Below are positions 18,523 through 28,018 of a stretch of DNA of 41,394 nt, one piece after another. The position numbers were made by a program, and so were the translations under genes. Each line of letters starts with the position of its first letter. Position 1 is the stretch's first letter. The notes beneath the pieces are model-generated. The model was not told the origin of the DNA. It saw only the letters and a program-made list of their open reading frames with translations, and ran no database searches. Source of the stretch: Candidatus Nyctobacter psychrophilus (GTDB lineage Bacteria; Vulcanimicrobiota; Vulcanimicrobiia; Vulcanimicrobiales; Vulcanimicrobiaceae); assembly GCA_014305025.1 (NCBI GenBank), contig JACRTY010000007.1:1-41394 (forward strand), given 5' to 3'.

Positions 18523-19863
18523 CTAAAACGGCATTATGGAGGGACGGAATCCATGGTTCTCTCGCAACTGTCGGCGGATGCTTTCCGGAAGGATGACTTT
18601 GCTCGCAAACCGCCTGTTGGGCGCGAAACTGCCCTGCGCTGGGATGAGCAAAACGGCCGGGGCTCTACCGGTCTTCAAGTCAACTGCCTGTCCAACGATC
18701 CAGCCCTTATCGTTGATGTCGCCCGCGTAGACCAAGTACAGATTCGAGCGCGGCACGAGAAGATTCAAATCAGTCATCGTCCCGTTTTGCCAAATGAACC
18801 CGCGCATGTTGCCGCTTGAGTCAGACGAATAGCCGACCACCTGTTTTTTGTCGTTCAACCCGAGGGCCTCGCTCAAGAAATCGCCCGGCAAGGTGCCCAG
18901 ATCACTCATCGTCCCTTGCTGCCACCGGAAGGCGTGATAGGTGGTGTTTCCGGCCAAGGCTGACTGACCCACAGCATCTCCGCCCTCGTTGACTGCCGTC
19001 GCAATATTCGCCGTCGAGCCTCCCAAGGTGCCGAGATCGATGGGCGACCCGTCGTGCCGCCAAAGCAACGCGTGAGCGGTGCCGTAGCGTACGTTATTCG
19101 GCGGCCCGCAAGGGCCGGATGCGCCCGCTGCGACGCCGGCGCCGTTGATCGAGACGGCCTGCGAGACGGTGTCATCGTGCGCGGGCGGCAATGCACGTGG
19201 CCGCCGATTAGCCTCCCAGATGGCGGCGTAATAATCGAGAACTTGCGGGGCTCCGCAGGTCGCGGCGTGCACGGCAGTCTCAGCAAAGCCGACGACGGCG
19301 CCCGCCCCGTTGACGCTTGCAGCAAAGGAGTTGTTGCCCCCGAGCGGGGGAAGTGCGGTCAACGCATAGTTCTTCCATCGGAATCCCGCACACAAGTTTG
19401 GCGATCCGAACCCGCAGAAGTGTTCGGCGAGCGGATCGGTCTGAGCGACATCCGAGAAGCCGGCGATCTGTCCGGGATCGCGATCGTTTTTTACCGGCCA
19501 GCCGACGGCACTGTTGGGACCGCCGAGCGTCCCTAAGTCGACCTTCTGCGCGTTCGCCCAGAGAACGGCGTGAACATTGGCGTTCCCGCGTAACGTCGCC
19601 AGACCCGCTGCCCAGCCGCGGTTATTGATGCTGTTGGCGACGCTGAAACTACCGCCTAGCGTTCCTAGGTCTACGACGTAATAGTGCGTAGAACTGTGTG
19701 TCCCTTGGACACTCGAGCTGGACACTCCACCGTTTGCCGCCATTGCCCGCGAGGGGGCAAAACCGCTTACGAGCGAGCTGCCGTCGTTATGCCATCCGAC
19801 GAGTATGGCTGCAGCAGCGCATGCGCATGCAATGGGTCCAGCGAAACGCGAAATCCTATTCAT
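18523..19863 (-). CDS. Exported HAF-repeat protein
   Basis: A 446-residue protein with an N-terminal export signal (residues 1-22, hydrophobic core PIACACAAAAILVG). Tandem HAF-type repeats of about 40-50 residues follow, each built around DLGTLGG and a following N-xx-G-xxxG segment, for example VVDLGTLGGSFSVANSINNR, KVDLGTLGGPNSAVG, PIDLGTLGGSTANIATAVNE and MSDLGTLPGDFLSEALGLND. The repeats form a propeller-like extracellular domain of unknown role. The start has GGGAG 6 bases upstream. Two regulators flank it: one downstream on the same strand with an ABM domain, one divergent. This suggests a dedicated, sensed surface function. Confidence 0.8.
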   Translation of the reverse strand: MNRISRFAGPIACACAAAAILVGWHNDGSSLVSGFAPSRAMAANGGVSSSSVQGTHSSTHYYVVDLGTLGGSFSVANSINNRGWAAGLATLRGNANVHAVLWANAQKVDLGTLGGPNSAVGWPVKNDRDPGQIAGFSDVAQTDPLAEHFCGFGSPNLCAGFRWKNYALTALPPLGGNNSFAASVNGAGAVVGFAETAVHAATCGAPQVLDYYAAIWEANRRPRALPPAHDDTVSQAVSINGAGVAAGASGPCGPPNNVRYGTAHALLWRHDGSPIDLGTLGGSTANIATAVNEGGDAVGQSALAGNTTYHAFRWQQGTMSDLGTLPGDFLSEALGLNDKKQVVGYSSDSSGNMRGFIWQNGTMTDLNLLVPRSNLYLVYAGDINDKGWIVGQAVDLKTGRAPAVLLIPAQGSFAPNRRFASKVILPESIRRQLRENHGFRPSIMPF

Positions 19864-20002
19864 GGTGCTCCCTTCGTGTTCTAGATACCGCCGAACAACG
19901 CTGGTAACGAGCGATCCGAGGGGCGGTATCGCGAAGCATTGCGGCTGCGGTGGGCGCGCTCCCGAATGGCAGTTTTTCGAAGATTAGAATGACGCGCACG
20001 AT
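19864..20002. promoter_or_regulatory. Divergent promoter region between the HAF gene and the 553-residue regulator
   Basis: This 139-base gap holds the start signals for both directions. On the plus strand TAGAAT (19985-19990) lies 12 bases before the ATG at 20003, giving a very short leader and no Shine-Dalgarno. On the minus strand, TTACCA and TAGAAC 18 bases apart lie before the GGGAG of the HAF gene. Both -35 elements are weak, which fits activator control. No clear dyad was found. Confidence 0.35.
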
Positions 20003-21664
20003 ATGAACAGCTTGGACCGACATGTCCGCCGACTGCTGCGGCACATGCCTGATGGGTCCGAATGCTCGTCAACGATACTAGCCGAACTGTTGCGGCGCGC
20101 GTTTGGCACGTGTAGCGCAAGCGCCGCACTGGATCTCGCGCTCGCGCAAGCGTTAGGCGAATGCACCGCCAAGCGGCGAGCCACGCTCACGAACGTGCTT
20201 CGCAGCCGGGAGCGAGGCCGCTTGAGCGACAGAAGTTACTATCGTGCGAAAAAAGACATCGTCGATCGATTGACGGCGATCATTTGCGAACGTCTGCGCG
20301 ATTCGAAAAACAGACCCACGAGAACGGTAAATGAAGTCATGCCGATCGCTCTACCAATGGTGGATCGTCTCATTCCGGAGACGATCCGGCCCGACCAATA
20401 CCGGGGACCGGATCGCGGCCGCGCGCTCTCCGCGGCAGCTCTCTCCGCGGAAATGTCCGGTGAGCAGGCACGGGCGGACGCTCTTATATCTGAGGCCGGC
20501 GCCAACGTTCGAGATCAATTCGATCGCCGTGACGTTCCGTCGGCCTTCGAGGTTTCGCAGAATACGTTTTTCATCGCGAGGTGCCGCGGCGATCTGCATG
20601 CCATGCGCGCCGCCGTCCGGAGCATGGCGCCTCTCTACGACCTGCTGGGACCTGGTCCGCGGGTAAAGTTCGCGCTCGATTGCAGCGAGGTCTTCTTGTA
20701 TGAAGGTCGCCTGCGGGATGCGCGCTCAGAACTCGACTTCGCGCTGTTGTGCGCGTCGCCCGGCGAGGGAAGCCTCCTTACATCGATCACGCTCCTTCGA
20801 AAGGCGCAGATCGCCCTTGCCTGTCGTGACCTGGAGGTGGTCGAAGAGGCGGGGAAAACGGCAATGCGGATTGCGCGCTCGCATGCCGATATTCGCGTCT
20901 ATGCTGTGGAGGTTTTGGGCCGATCCGCACTACGGACGGGAAGTCCTTGGTCCAGCAACGGCTTGGAAGAATGTCACAGTCCCTTCCATGCGCTGAGCAT
21001 CCGAACGCTTCTCGCGCGGCATCGACTTCAACGCGGAAAGCTTGCAGCGGCATACGACATGGCTGCGGCCTCCTACGAGCATGCAATGCGGCTGCGCTAT
21101 TGGAACCTCGCCAGCCGGTCGGCATCAACGTTGGCGATGTGCGGCTCTCCCGAAGGGGCCCGAGCGTGGTTGGCGCAAGCGTTGCGGCTGCACTTGCACT
21201 CGGAGGAGCATAACGCTTACGTCGCAGACGACCTCTTCGAGATAGGCCCGCTGGGCCGGCAGGTGATGCGCGCGTTCTTGCATTCGGATGATGCAGTCGC
21301 CTTGGTGGGGGAGTTGTACCTCAAACGCTTTCCGGACTCGCTATTCGAACCGGGTATCGGCTCGCTGCTCTCACCTGTAGCTCGCTTCATCTTGCACCGC
21401 TCGCTGGATCTGGAGAACGAGGTCTCTTCTGACCTCTACACGTCGGCGATAAGGCAGTGGTCGCGGCAATCCATCGGGCTGTGCGCCATTGAACGCGATG
21501 TGCGTAGCTTGGGAAAATTACTGTGCTCGCTATCGAGCCTTTTGCCGTTTGAGCAGCGGGATGATTTCATCGCCGCCAACCGACGTCAGCTTTACCGTAT
21601 GGTCTGTGCACTACGCCGTTCGCGCGCACGTTACCATTGGACGGCCCTGCGCTCTTCATCCTGA
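20003..21664 (+). CDS. Predicted regulator with HTH-like N-terminus and TPR-like helical repeats
   Basis: A 553-residue soluble, almost wholly helical protein. Residues 1-100 (LRHMPDGSECSSTILAELLR, RLSDRSYYRAKKDIVDRL) resemble the N-terminal module of the nearby regulator-ABM protein, with the SYYRAKK helix corresponding to its QFFRYRA recognition-like helix. Residues 130-520 show repeated helix pairs typical of TPR or MalT-like arrays (for example LYEGRLRDARSELDFALLCA, LQRGKLAAAYDMAAASYEHA). There is no ATPase motif, no His-kinase motif and no catalytic signature. Transcribed divergently from the HAF protein, it is best read as a TPR-type transcriptional regulator of that locus. The function is inferred. 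Confidence 0.65.
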   Translation: MNSLDRHVRRLLRHMPDGSECSSTILAELLRRAFGTCSASAALDLALAQALGECTAKRRATLTNVLRSRERGRLSDRSYYRAKKDIVDRLTAIICERLRDSKNRPTRTVNEVMPIALPMVDRLIPETIRPDQYRGPDRGRALSAAALSAEMSGEQARADALISEAGANVRDQFDRRDVPSAFEVSQNTFFIARCRGDLHAMRAAVRSMAPLYDLLGPGPRVKFALDCSEVFLYEGRLRDARSELDFALLCASPGEGSLLTSITLLRKAQIALACRDLEVVEEAGKTAMRIARSHADIRVYAVEVLGRSALRTGSPWSSNGLEECHSPFHALSIRTLLARHRLQRGKLAAAYDMAAASYEHAMRLRYWNLASRSASTLAMCGSPEGARAWLAQALRLHLHSEEHNAYVADDLFEIGPLGRQVMRAFLHSDDAVALVGELYLKRFPDSLFEPGIGSLLSPVARFILHRSLDLENEVSSDLYTSAIRQWSRQSIGLCAIERDVRSLGKLLCSLSSLLPFEQRDDFIAANRRQLYRMVCALRRSRARYHWTALRSSS

Positions 21665-21671
21665 GTCGAAT

Positions 21672-24600
21672 TCACTGGTTCCCCCGGCGGTCGCCGTGTT
21701 CGTCGTGCGGAAGGCTCGGGTCGGGCTTCGTGGGCCGTGCGGCAAGGTCGATCGACGGCAGTCCGGCAGCGATAAGTGCGGCCTGCAACTGATGGACGCG
21801 GTTACGCATGAAGGCTTCATGCGTCATCAGGGCACGGTCGGTCTCGCCTTCCAGCGACGCACTTTCGCGCGTCTGTTCGGCGGTGGGTGACAACGTCGTG
21901 GCGATGGCGAGCAGCGACTGCACGCGCTCGCGCAGCAGGTCGCGCAGGAAGTCGTTGTCTTGTCCGTTTTCTGGATGTGAACTCAGCGTGGAGGCGTCGC
22001 GATTCGCTTGCGCCAGCGCTGCGCGAGCCTGCGCCAATGTTGCGGTGGCCGTCGCGCGTTTTTCGAGCGCCGTGATTCTCGACGGCAGCTGCAATTGCAG
22101 GTTATCGAGGGCGTTGAGCGCGACGTCGATGCGCGATAGGCGGTCGACGAGGCCACGCACGTACGCGACGTGGGCGGCGCGCTCGCTGGGCGTCCGGTGT
22201 GCGCGCGGATCGGGCGCGATTTCGAGCGGCTGGCGATACCGGCGACCGGCGACGGAAAGGCGTATGGTGTACGTGCCCGGCATCAGGTCGGCGCCGCTAT
22301 CCGGGCCGCGATTCCATTTGGGCGCGCGGTACCACGGGACGGGCGGCTGCGACGTCAGGTCCCACGTCACGCGATTGAACCCCGCGACGTTGGTTGCCGC
22401 CGTCGTCGTGCTGTCATCGCTCGCCGTAGCGCCGCTCGCGTCGCCATTGAGACGACGTACGAGCGTACCACGGGCATCGATCACGTCGAGGCGGGGCGCC
22501 GTTCTGGCTCGTTGCGCGAGGTAATACGTGAAGATGCCCGGCCCGGGCGGCCCGTCGCCCGCTGCGCGCACGTTGACCGTCGGCGTGTACTGCTCCCACT
22601 GGCGCGCGAGGCGCGGCGCGAACAAGGCCACGTGCAGCGCGCGCGCGTGCGCGGCGTTTTCGAGCGGCGTGATGTCGTCGAGAATCCAGATGCCGCGGCC
22701 GTGCGTCCCGGCGACGAGATCGCCGGCGTCCGCTTGCACGCGGAGGTCGCGGACCGACGACGGCGGCAGGTTCTGTTGGAGGCTGCGCCACGTCGCGCCG
22801 CCGTCGTCGCTCCACCACACGCTGTTTTCCAGGCCGGCAAAGAGGATGTTGGAGTCGCGCGGGTCTTCGCAGATGGCGCGTGCGAACTGATCGCCCGGCA
22901 GACCCGCGACGATCGATTGCCACGAGCGCCCGTAGTCGTGGGTGACGTAAACGTACGGCGCGCGATCGCCCGTAAAGTGCCGGTCGAGAACCGCATACGC
23001 CGTTCCAGGATCGCGGTGCGATGTTTCGATCGTCGGAATGCGGGCGTCCGCTCCGACGCCGGGCATCGTCACGTCGCGCCAATGCCTCCCACCGTCGCGC
23101 GTCAGTTGCACGCGACCGTCGTCCGTCGACACCCAAATTTCGCCGCCGACCGCAATCGACGGCGCGATGGCGAGGATCGTATCGTACGTCTCGGCGCCGG
23201 TGACGTCGAGCCGCAGCGGCGTTCCCGACAAAACCTGACGCGACTTGATGTTACGCGTCAAATCGGGCGAGATGACCGTCCAATGGACGCCGCGGTCGCG
23301 CGTTTGGAAGACCACGTTGCCGCCGTAATAGGCGATGCGTCCATCCTGCGGTGAAAACGCGAGCGGCGCTTCCCAGTTGAAGCGGTAGCGCAGGGTGCTC
23401 GGCGGCACGACGTTCTGGTTGCGCAGGTACGGCGAGACGTCGAGCGAGAGCCGCGTTCGCAGGTTGTAGCGCGACAACGAGCCGCCATTGTCGCCGCCGC
23501 CGGACGAACCCCAGATCCAGTCGGGATCGGTCGGATCGGGCAGCGTCCAGTTGCCGTCGCCGCCCGCGACGCGCGACCAATCCCTAGCGAGCAATCCATC
23601 GTCGCTGTGGTCGTCGTTCGGTCCGCACCAGGAACCGTTGTCCTGTAAGCCCGCGCACACGTTGTACGGCACGCGCGCGTCGGTCGCGACCCGGTACGCC
23701 TGCTCGATCGGGACGTTGTTGCGCCACTCCCAGGTCGCGCCGTTGTCGCGCGAAATGCCGACGCCGCCGTCGTTTCCCTCGAGGACGATGTTGCCGTCGC
23801 TCGAGAACCAAACATCGTGGTGATCACCGTGAAGATGTTTGCCGCTCACGTACCATGTCGTGCCGCCGTCCTTGCTTTCGGCCAGCCGCACCGATGTTGT
23901 AAAGATGTGATTTTCGTCGTGCGGATCGACGAAGATTCGCGTGTAGTAGAAGGGCCGCTCGTCGATCAGCGTGTTGGTTGAGATCAGCTTCCAATTCGTT
24001 CCACCGTCATCGGAGCGCCACAGCAGCCCCTGCGGCGATTCGACCAGCGCGTAGACGCGGTGCGCGTCGCTCGGCGCGATCGCCACACCGATGCGTCCGG
24101 TGATGCCGGTGGGAAATCCGTTGCCCGTGATGCGCGACCAGGTCGCACCGCCGTCGGTCGAGCGGTAGAGACCGTCGCTCGGACCGCCGCTGTTCAGATG
24201 CCAACTCGAACGGCGAAACTGCCACATCGCAGCGAACAGAACGTTTGGATCTTTCGTACCGCGGGTCAGATCGGCCGCGCCGCTTCGCGCTCCCAGATAC
24301 AGCGTCTTCGTCCAGGTCTTTCCGCCGTCGAGCGTTCGATAGATGCCGCGGTCGGGCGAATCGGCGAACGGACTGCCGAGTGCCGCGACGACGGCCGCGC
24401 GCGCATCGCGGGGGTCGAGGGCAATTTTGGAGATGGCGTACGTCTTCTCGAGGCCGAGATGCGCCCACGATTTGCCGCCGTCGGTCGAACGATACATCCC
24501 GTCGCCGTACGAAGCGTCGTTGCGCGGATTCGCTTCGCCGCTGCCGACCCACACGTTGCTCTGATCGTTCGGCGCGATGGCGACGGCGCCGATGGAGCCG

Positions 24601-24947
24601 ACATCCTGCGCGTCGAAGACCGGCGTCCAACTCGTCGTGCCGTCCGTGCTCTTCCACACCCCGCCGCCGGCCGAGCCGATGTAGACGAGGGCGGGATCTC
24701 GATCCGAACCGGCGATCGCGGCGAGGCGGCCGCCGGCAATGGCGGGCCCCAGACTGCGCCACGCGAGGGCAGTCATCGGTCCCGGCGGGGGACTCGGTGA
24801 GGCGCTCGGTCCTGGGCTCGGCGACGAACTCTGAGCGGAGGCGGGACGCTCGCGAAGCGCCGGCTGCGGGGGCGCCGCGCTCAAGCCGCGTTGCGCGCCG
24901 AGGAATGCGCACAGCGCCACGATCGTTAGAAACGCGAGACGAGTCAT
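21672..24947 (-). CDS. Secreted BNR/sialidase-like (GH74-type propeller) protein
   Basis: A 1091-residue protein with a signal peptide at residues 1-24 (LAFLTIVALCAFLGAQRGLS) and a Ser/Pro-rich linker at residues 38-56. Many BNR/Asp-box repeats follow (S-x-D-x-G-x-x-W): VWKSTDGTTSW, MYRSTDGGKSW, IYRTLDGGKTW, LYRSTDGGATW, VWWSDDGGATW and others. They form two beta propellers as in VPS10/sortilin-type and GH74-like proteins. A C-terminal region of about 300 residues holds a beta-sandwich part (MPGTYTIRLSVAGRRYRQPL) and a coiled, helical stretch near residues 960-1040. Such proteins are widely annotated as glycosyl hydrolases, but activity is mostly unproven. It is convergent with the regulator gene, 7 bases between stops. 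Confidence 0.85.
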   Translation of the reverse strand: MTRLAFLTIVALCAFLGAQRGLSAAPPQPALRERPASAQSSSPSPGPSASPSPPPGPMTALAWRSLGPAIAGGRLAAIAGSDRDPALVYIGSAGGGVWKSTDGTTSWTPVFDAQDVGSIGAVAIAPNDQSNVWVGSGEANPRNDASYGDGMYRSTDGGKSWAHLGLEKTYAISKIALDPRDARAAVVAALGSPFADSPDRGIYRTLDGGKTWTKTLYLGARSGAADLTRGTKDPNVLFAAMWQFRRSSWHLNSGGPSDGLYRSTDGGATWSRITGNGFPTGITGRIGVAIAPSDAHRVYALVESPQGLLWRSDDGGTNWKLISTNTLIDERPFYYTRIFVDPHDENHIFTTSVRLAESKDGGTTWYVSGKHLHGDHHDVWFSSDGNIVLEGNDGGVGISRDNGATWEWRNNVPIEQAYRVATDARVPYNVCAGLQDNGSWCGPNDDHSDDGLLARDWSRVAGGDGNWTLPDPTDPDWIWGSSGGGDNGGSLSRYNLRTRLSLDVSPYLRNQNVVPPSTLRYRFNWEAPLAFSPQDGRIAYYGGNVVFQTRDRGVHWTVISPDLTRNIKSRQVLSGTPLRLDVTGAETYDTILAIAPSIAVGGEIWVSTDDGRVQLTRDGGRHWRDVTMPGVGADARIPTIETSHRDPGTAYAVLDRHFTGDRAPYVYVTHDYGRSWQSIVAGLPGDQFARAICEDPRDSNILFAGLENSVWWSDDGGATWRSLQQNLPPSSVRDLRVQADAGDLVAGTHGRGIWILDDITPLENAAHARALHVALFAPRLARQWEQYTPTVNVRAAGDGPPGPGIFTYYLAQRARTAPRLDVIDARGTLVRRLNGDASGATASDDSTTTAATNVAGFNRVTWDLTSQPPVPWYRAPKWNRGPDSGADLMPGTYTIRLSVAGRRYRQPLEIAPDPRAHRTPSERAAHVAYVRGLVDRLSRIDVALNALDNLQLQLPSRITALEKRATATATLAQARAALAQANRDASTLSSHPENGQDNDFLRDLLRERVQSLLAIATTLSPTAEQTRESASLEGETDRALMTHEAFMRNRVHQLQAALIAAGLPSIDLAARPTKPDPSLPHDEHGDRRGNQ

Positions 24948-25024
24948 CGCGCCGCGTGTTCGCGCCGAGCGTGCAAGCCTCCGTTTCAGTGTGGCGACGT
25001 TCGCAGTGGGGGTACGGTGAGAAG

Positions 25025-25915
25025 GTGAATCCTGAAGTCTCGTCCAGCGAACGTCTCGTCGACCGGCTGGGCCGCACTACGATCGTTGATCCGCTTGCCG
25101 ATGCGATCCAACCGGCATTGCGCTCGGCGCTCGACGGAACGGGCCCGCTTGCGCCGCTCAAGGACGTCCTTCACGGTACACCACTAAACCATCCGCTGCA
25201 TCCGGCCCTAACGGACATTCCGGTCGGGGCGTGGTCGCTTGCGGCGGTTTTCGATTGCTTGGAGTTGCTGGGCCGCCGCGAGTACCAGGCCGCTGCGGAC
25301 CTGTCGATCGGGGTCGGGCTTGCGGGAGCGATCGCGGCCGTCGCGACCGGACTGGCCGAATGGTCCGATACGATGGGCGAACCCAAACGCCTGGGGACCT
25401 GGCACGCATTGCTCAACACGCTGGGCGCCGGTGCGTACGTTTCCTCGCTCGTCCTGCGCTCCAGGGGACGCCGCGGTGTCGCGATCGCGACCGCACTGGG
25501 CGGGTACGCGCTCGTCGGGATGGCGGGCTACCTAGGGGGTGAACTCGCCTTCGGGCTGCACGTCGGCGCCAAGCACGTGGCTCCTCCGTTGTTCCCACCA
25601 TCCGATTTTACGCCGGTTCTGGCCGACGCCGAACTACCGCTCGGTTCACACAAGCGCGTGGACCTGGGCGGCATCCCCGTCTTGCTCTCGCGCGGCGCTT
25701 CGGGTGCCGTACACGCGGTTGCCGCCGTCTGCACGCATCGCGGTGGTCCGCTCGATGAAGGCGAGTTCGCTGACGGCTGCGTACGCTGCCCCTGGCACGG
25801 CGGTCGCTTTTCGCTCGCCGACGGCCGCGTGATCGAAGGACCGCCCGTCTTTCCGCTCGCGCGTTTCGAAACACGCCTGCACGACGGTCAGATCGAACTA
25901 CGAGCCTTCACGTAA
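25025..25915 (+). CDS. DUF2231 membrane domain fused to Rieske [2Fe-2S] domain
   Basis: A 296-residue protein. Residues 45-180 are a DUF2231-type four-helix membrane domain that begins LHGTPLNHPLHPALTDIPVG. Residues 195-296 are a Rieske domain with both cluster motifs, CTHRGGPL (Cys and His) and CPWHGGRF (Cys and His). This predicts a membrane-anchored ferredoxin-like electron carrier. No partner oxidase or quinone enzyme is adjacent. The GTG at 25025 is used because homology begins just after it. GAGAAG touches the GTG, and TACGGT lies 6 bases before it, so both leadered and leaderless starts are possible. Confidence 0.88.
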   Translation: MNPEVSSSERLVDRLGRTTIVDPLADAIQPALRSALDGTGPLAPLKDVLHGTPLNHPLHPALTDIPVGAWSLAAVFDCLELLGRREYQAAADLSIGVGLAGAIAAVATGLAEWSDTMGEPKRLGTWHALLNTLGAGAYVSSLVLRSRGRRGVAIATALGGYALVGMAGYLGGELAFGLHVGAKHVAPPLFPPSDFTPVLADAELPLGSHKRVDLGGIPVLLSRGASGAVHAVAAVCTHRGGPLDEGEFADGCVRCPWHGGRFSLADGRVIEGPPVFPLARFETRLHDGQIELRAFT

Positions 25916-25951
25916 CCAGCCCGCGAAGCGCTGCAATTTCAGTACGACTGC

Positions 25952-28018
25952 CTACGGCGAAAAATTGTACCGTTCGGCGGGCCGTGGCGGAAGGACAAAC
26001 GTCGTCGCGGGCGCTCCCAGATAGCGGTCGAACCATGCAATCGTACGCTTCTCCGCATCCGCGCGGTGCGCCGGTCCGCGCAAGCCGTGGCCTTCTCCGG
26101 CGTAGACGACGAAGTCCGTCGGGACGTTGAACGTCTGCAGCGCGTGCCAGAACTCTTGCGTTTGCGGCAGCGGGCATTCGACGTCGTTTTGTCCGACGTA
26201 TTCGAAGGTCGGCGTCTTGACGTTCTTGACGAACGTGATCGGTGACGACTTGGCGTAGACGGCCGGATCGTCGTAGACCGACGCGCCGAAGAACGGGATC
26301 ATCCATTGGTCGATGCCGTTTTCGCCGTAATACGAAAGCCAGTCGCTGACGCCCGCGCCGGCGACCGCCGCTTTGAAGCGGTTCGTCTGCGTGACCGTCC
26401 ACATCGTCATGTAACCGCCGTAGCTGTAGCCCGTCAAGCCCAAGCGGTTCTCGTCGATCGGTGCTTGCTTCTCGACGGCATCGATGCCGCTCAGCACGTC
26501 CCGCAGGTCGCCGTAGCCGAAGTCCTTCACGTTGGCGAGCGTGAACGTTTCGCCCTGACCGTAGCTGCCGCGCGGATTCGGTAGAAAGACGTAATAGCCG
26601 TGCTGCAGGAACGCGCGGGTCGTGCCGCGTCCGACGAAGGCCGGGCGGTAGGCGGCCGATGGGCCGCCGTGCACGATCGTGATCATCGCGTGTTTCGCGG
26701 CGGTGTCGGTCTTCAGCGGCGCGAGCAGCCAGCCGTCGACGTCGTACGCATCGTTCTTCCAGGAGACGCTGACGGCATGCGTCGCGGCCGGTATGCCCGC
26801 GTTGGCATGCGTGATCGCGCGCCAATTGCCGATGGGTCCGACGGCGATCTCGGGCGGATGCTCAAAATCTTGCATGACGACGGCGCTGCGATCGGCGTTG
26901 CACGCTTTCGAGAAGGCAGCGTCGGCGGCGGACGGGGTTTCTTGCGCGCTCCAGAGCGAGCGCGGGGCCGACGATGACGAGCCGCCGGCGTCGATGCGTT
27001 CGATGCCGCTGTTTGGCCCGCGCAAGTCGGAGAACAAAAGCGTGTCGTTGCGGCAATCCCACACGAGCGACGTCGCCGACGCCGGCAAATTCGGCGTCAC
27101 GTCGGTCGCGACGCTGTCGGTGTCTTGAGTCGCGGTCGGTAGCGCAGTGCGAAGCGGCAGCACATAGACGTCGCCGCCCGTCGAACCGAAGTCGCTCATG
27201 ATGCCGCCGATGAAGGCGACGTACCGTCCGTCAGCTGAGATGCGAGGATCGGCCAGCTGTTGTTGCGGCGACGCCGGCGAGTAGATCAGGCTGGCAGAGT
27301 TTGGTTGGCCCTTGTCGGCACGGAACGCATACAGTTTGGCAATCCACCAATTATTGTCGCCGTTGCCGTGCGCCGCCGTGCCGACGAAACCGCGCACGTC
27401 CGGCCGCCAATCGTACTCGTACACGAACATATCCGCGGGCGAAACGAAGTCCAGGCGCCCACCATCGACGAGCGCGATGCGCTGTTCATCGGGATGCGCC
27501 CCGATCTCGCCCACGAGCGCGGCCCCGGCTTGCGTCGCTCCGATCTCTTTGTGCGCGCCGGCGGTCGCGAGCACGGCAAGGCGTCCGCTCGGTGAAAAAC
27601 GTGGCGCATTGAGCACGCCGTCGAAGTCGAGCAGCTTGCGCGCCCGCATATCGGCAACGGAAACGGCATATAATGAACGGGTCTTCGCTTTGGGGGCGCG
27701 GAGGATGAAGACGATGCGTTTGCCGTCGGGCGACCAGACGGGTTCGCTCGGCACGCAATCCGGGCTCGGCGCGCACGGTAAGGCGATGGTCGTCGCCGCC
27801 GTACCGTCGGCTCGGCGAACGACGAGCAGGTCGCGATGCTTGTCGCCTTCGATGACGGGGTCGGTGCTTTCGATCGAGACGACGCGCGTTCCATCGGGCG
27901 AAATCGACACCGAGCCGAAGTTGTGCAGCAACCGCTCGGCGCTCGCCGGCGCGCACATGAGGAGAACCGCCGCAACGGCGACGGCGCCTGCTCGGACCCG
28001 CGACGCCCGGAGGCGCAT
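25952..28018 (-). CDS. Exported S9-family prolyl oligopeptidase-like serine peptidase
   Basis: A 688-residue protein with signal peptide MRLRASRVRAGAVAVAAVLL ending near ASA. A WD/propeller N-terminal half (FGSVSISPDGTRVVSIES, APRFSPSGRLAVLATAG) precedes a C-terminal alpha/beta hydrolase domain. The catalytic Ser is in LTGYSYGGYMTMW, the Asp in EYVGQNDVECPL and the His in YAGEGHGLRG, the order expected for S9 dipeptidyl/acylaminoacyl peptidases. The start codon overlaps the stop of pepA by one base (TGATG), so the two are translationally coupled and probably act together in peptide scavenging, although one is exported and the other is cytosolic. Confidence 0.92.
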   Translation of the reverse strand: MRLRASRVRAGAVAVAAVLLMCAPASAERLLHNFGSVSISPDGTRVVSIESTDPVIEGDKHRDLLVVRRADGTAATTIALPCAPSPDCVPSEPVWSPDGKRIVFILRAPKAKTRSLYAVSVADMRARKLLDFDGVLNAPRFSPSGRLAVLATAGAHKEIGATQAGAALVGEIGAHPDEQRIALVDGGRLDFVSPADMFVYEYDWRPDVRGFVGTAAHGNGDNNWWIAKLYAFRADKGQPNSASLIYSPASPQQQLADPRISADGRYVAFIGGIMSDFGSTGGDVYVLPLRTALPTATQDTDSVATDVTPNLPASATSLVWDCRNDTLLFSDLRGPNSGIERIDAGGSSSSAPRSLWSAQETPSAADAAFSKACNADRSAVVMQDFEHPPEIAVGPIGNWRAITHANAGIPAATHAVSVSWKNDAYDVDGWLLAPLKTDTAAKHAMITIVHGGPSAAYRPAFVGRGTTRAFLQHGYYVFLPNPRGSYGQGETFTLANVKDFGYGDLRDVLSGIDAVEKQAPIDENRLGLTGYSYGGYMTMWTVTQTNRFKAAVAGAGVSDWLSYYGENGIDQWMIPFFGASVYDDPAVYAKSSPITFVKNVKTPTFEYVGQNDVECPLPQTQEFWHALQTFNVPTDFVVYAGEGHGLRGPAHRADAEKRTIAWFDRYLGAPATTFVLPPRPAERYNFSP

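Noticed and set aside
24245..25024. Upstream extension of the DUF2231-Rieske frame by 260 codons
   Set aside because: The extension is antisense to the BNR-repeat protein and Arg/Ser-rich; family homology starts only after the GTG at 25025.
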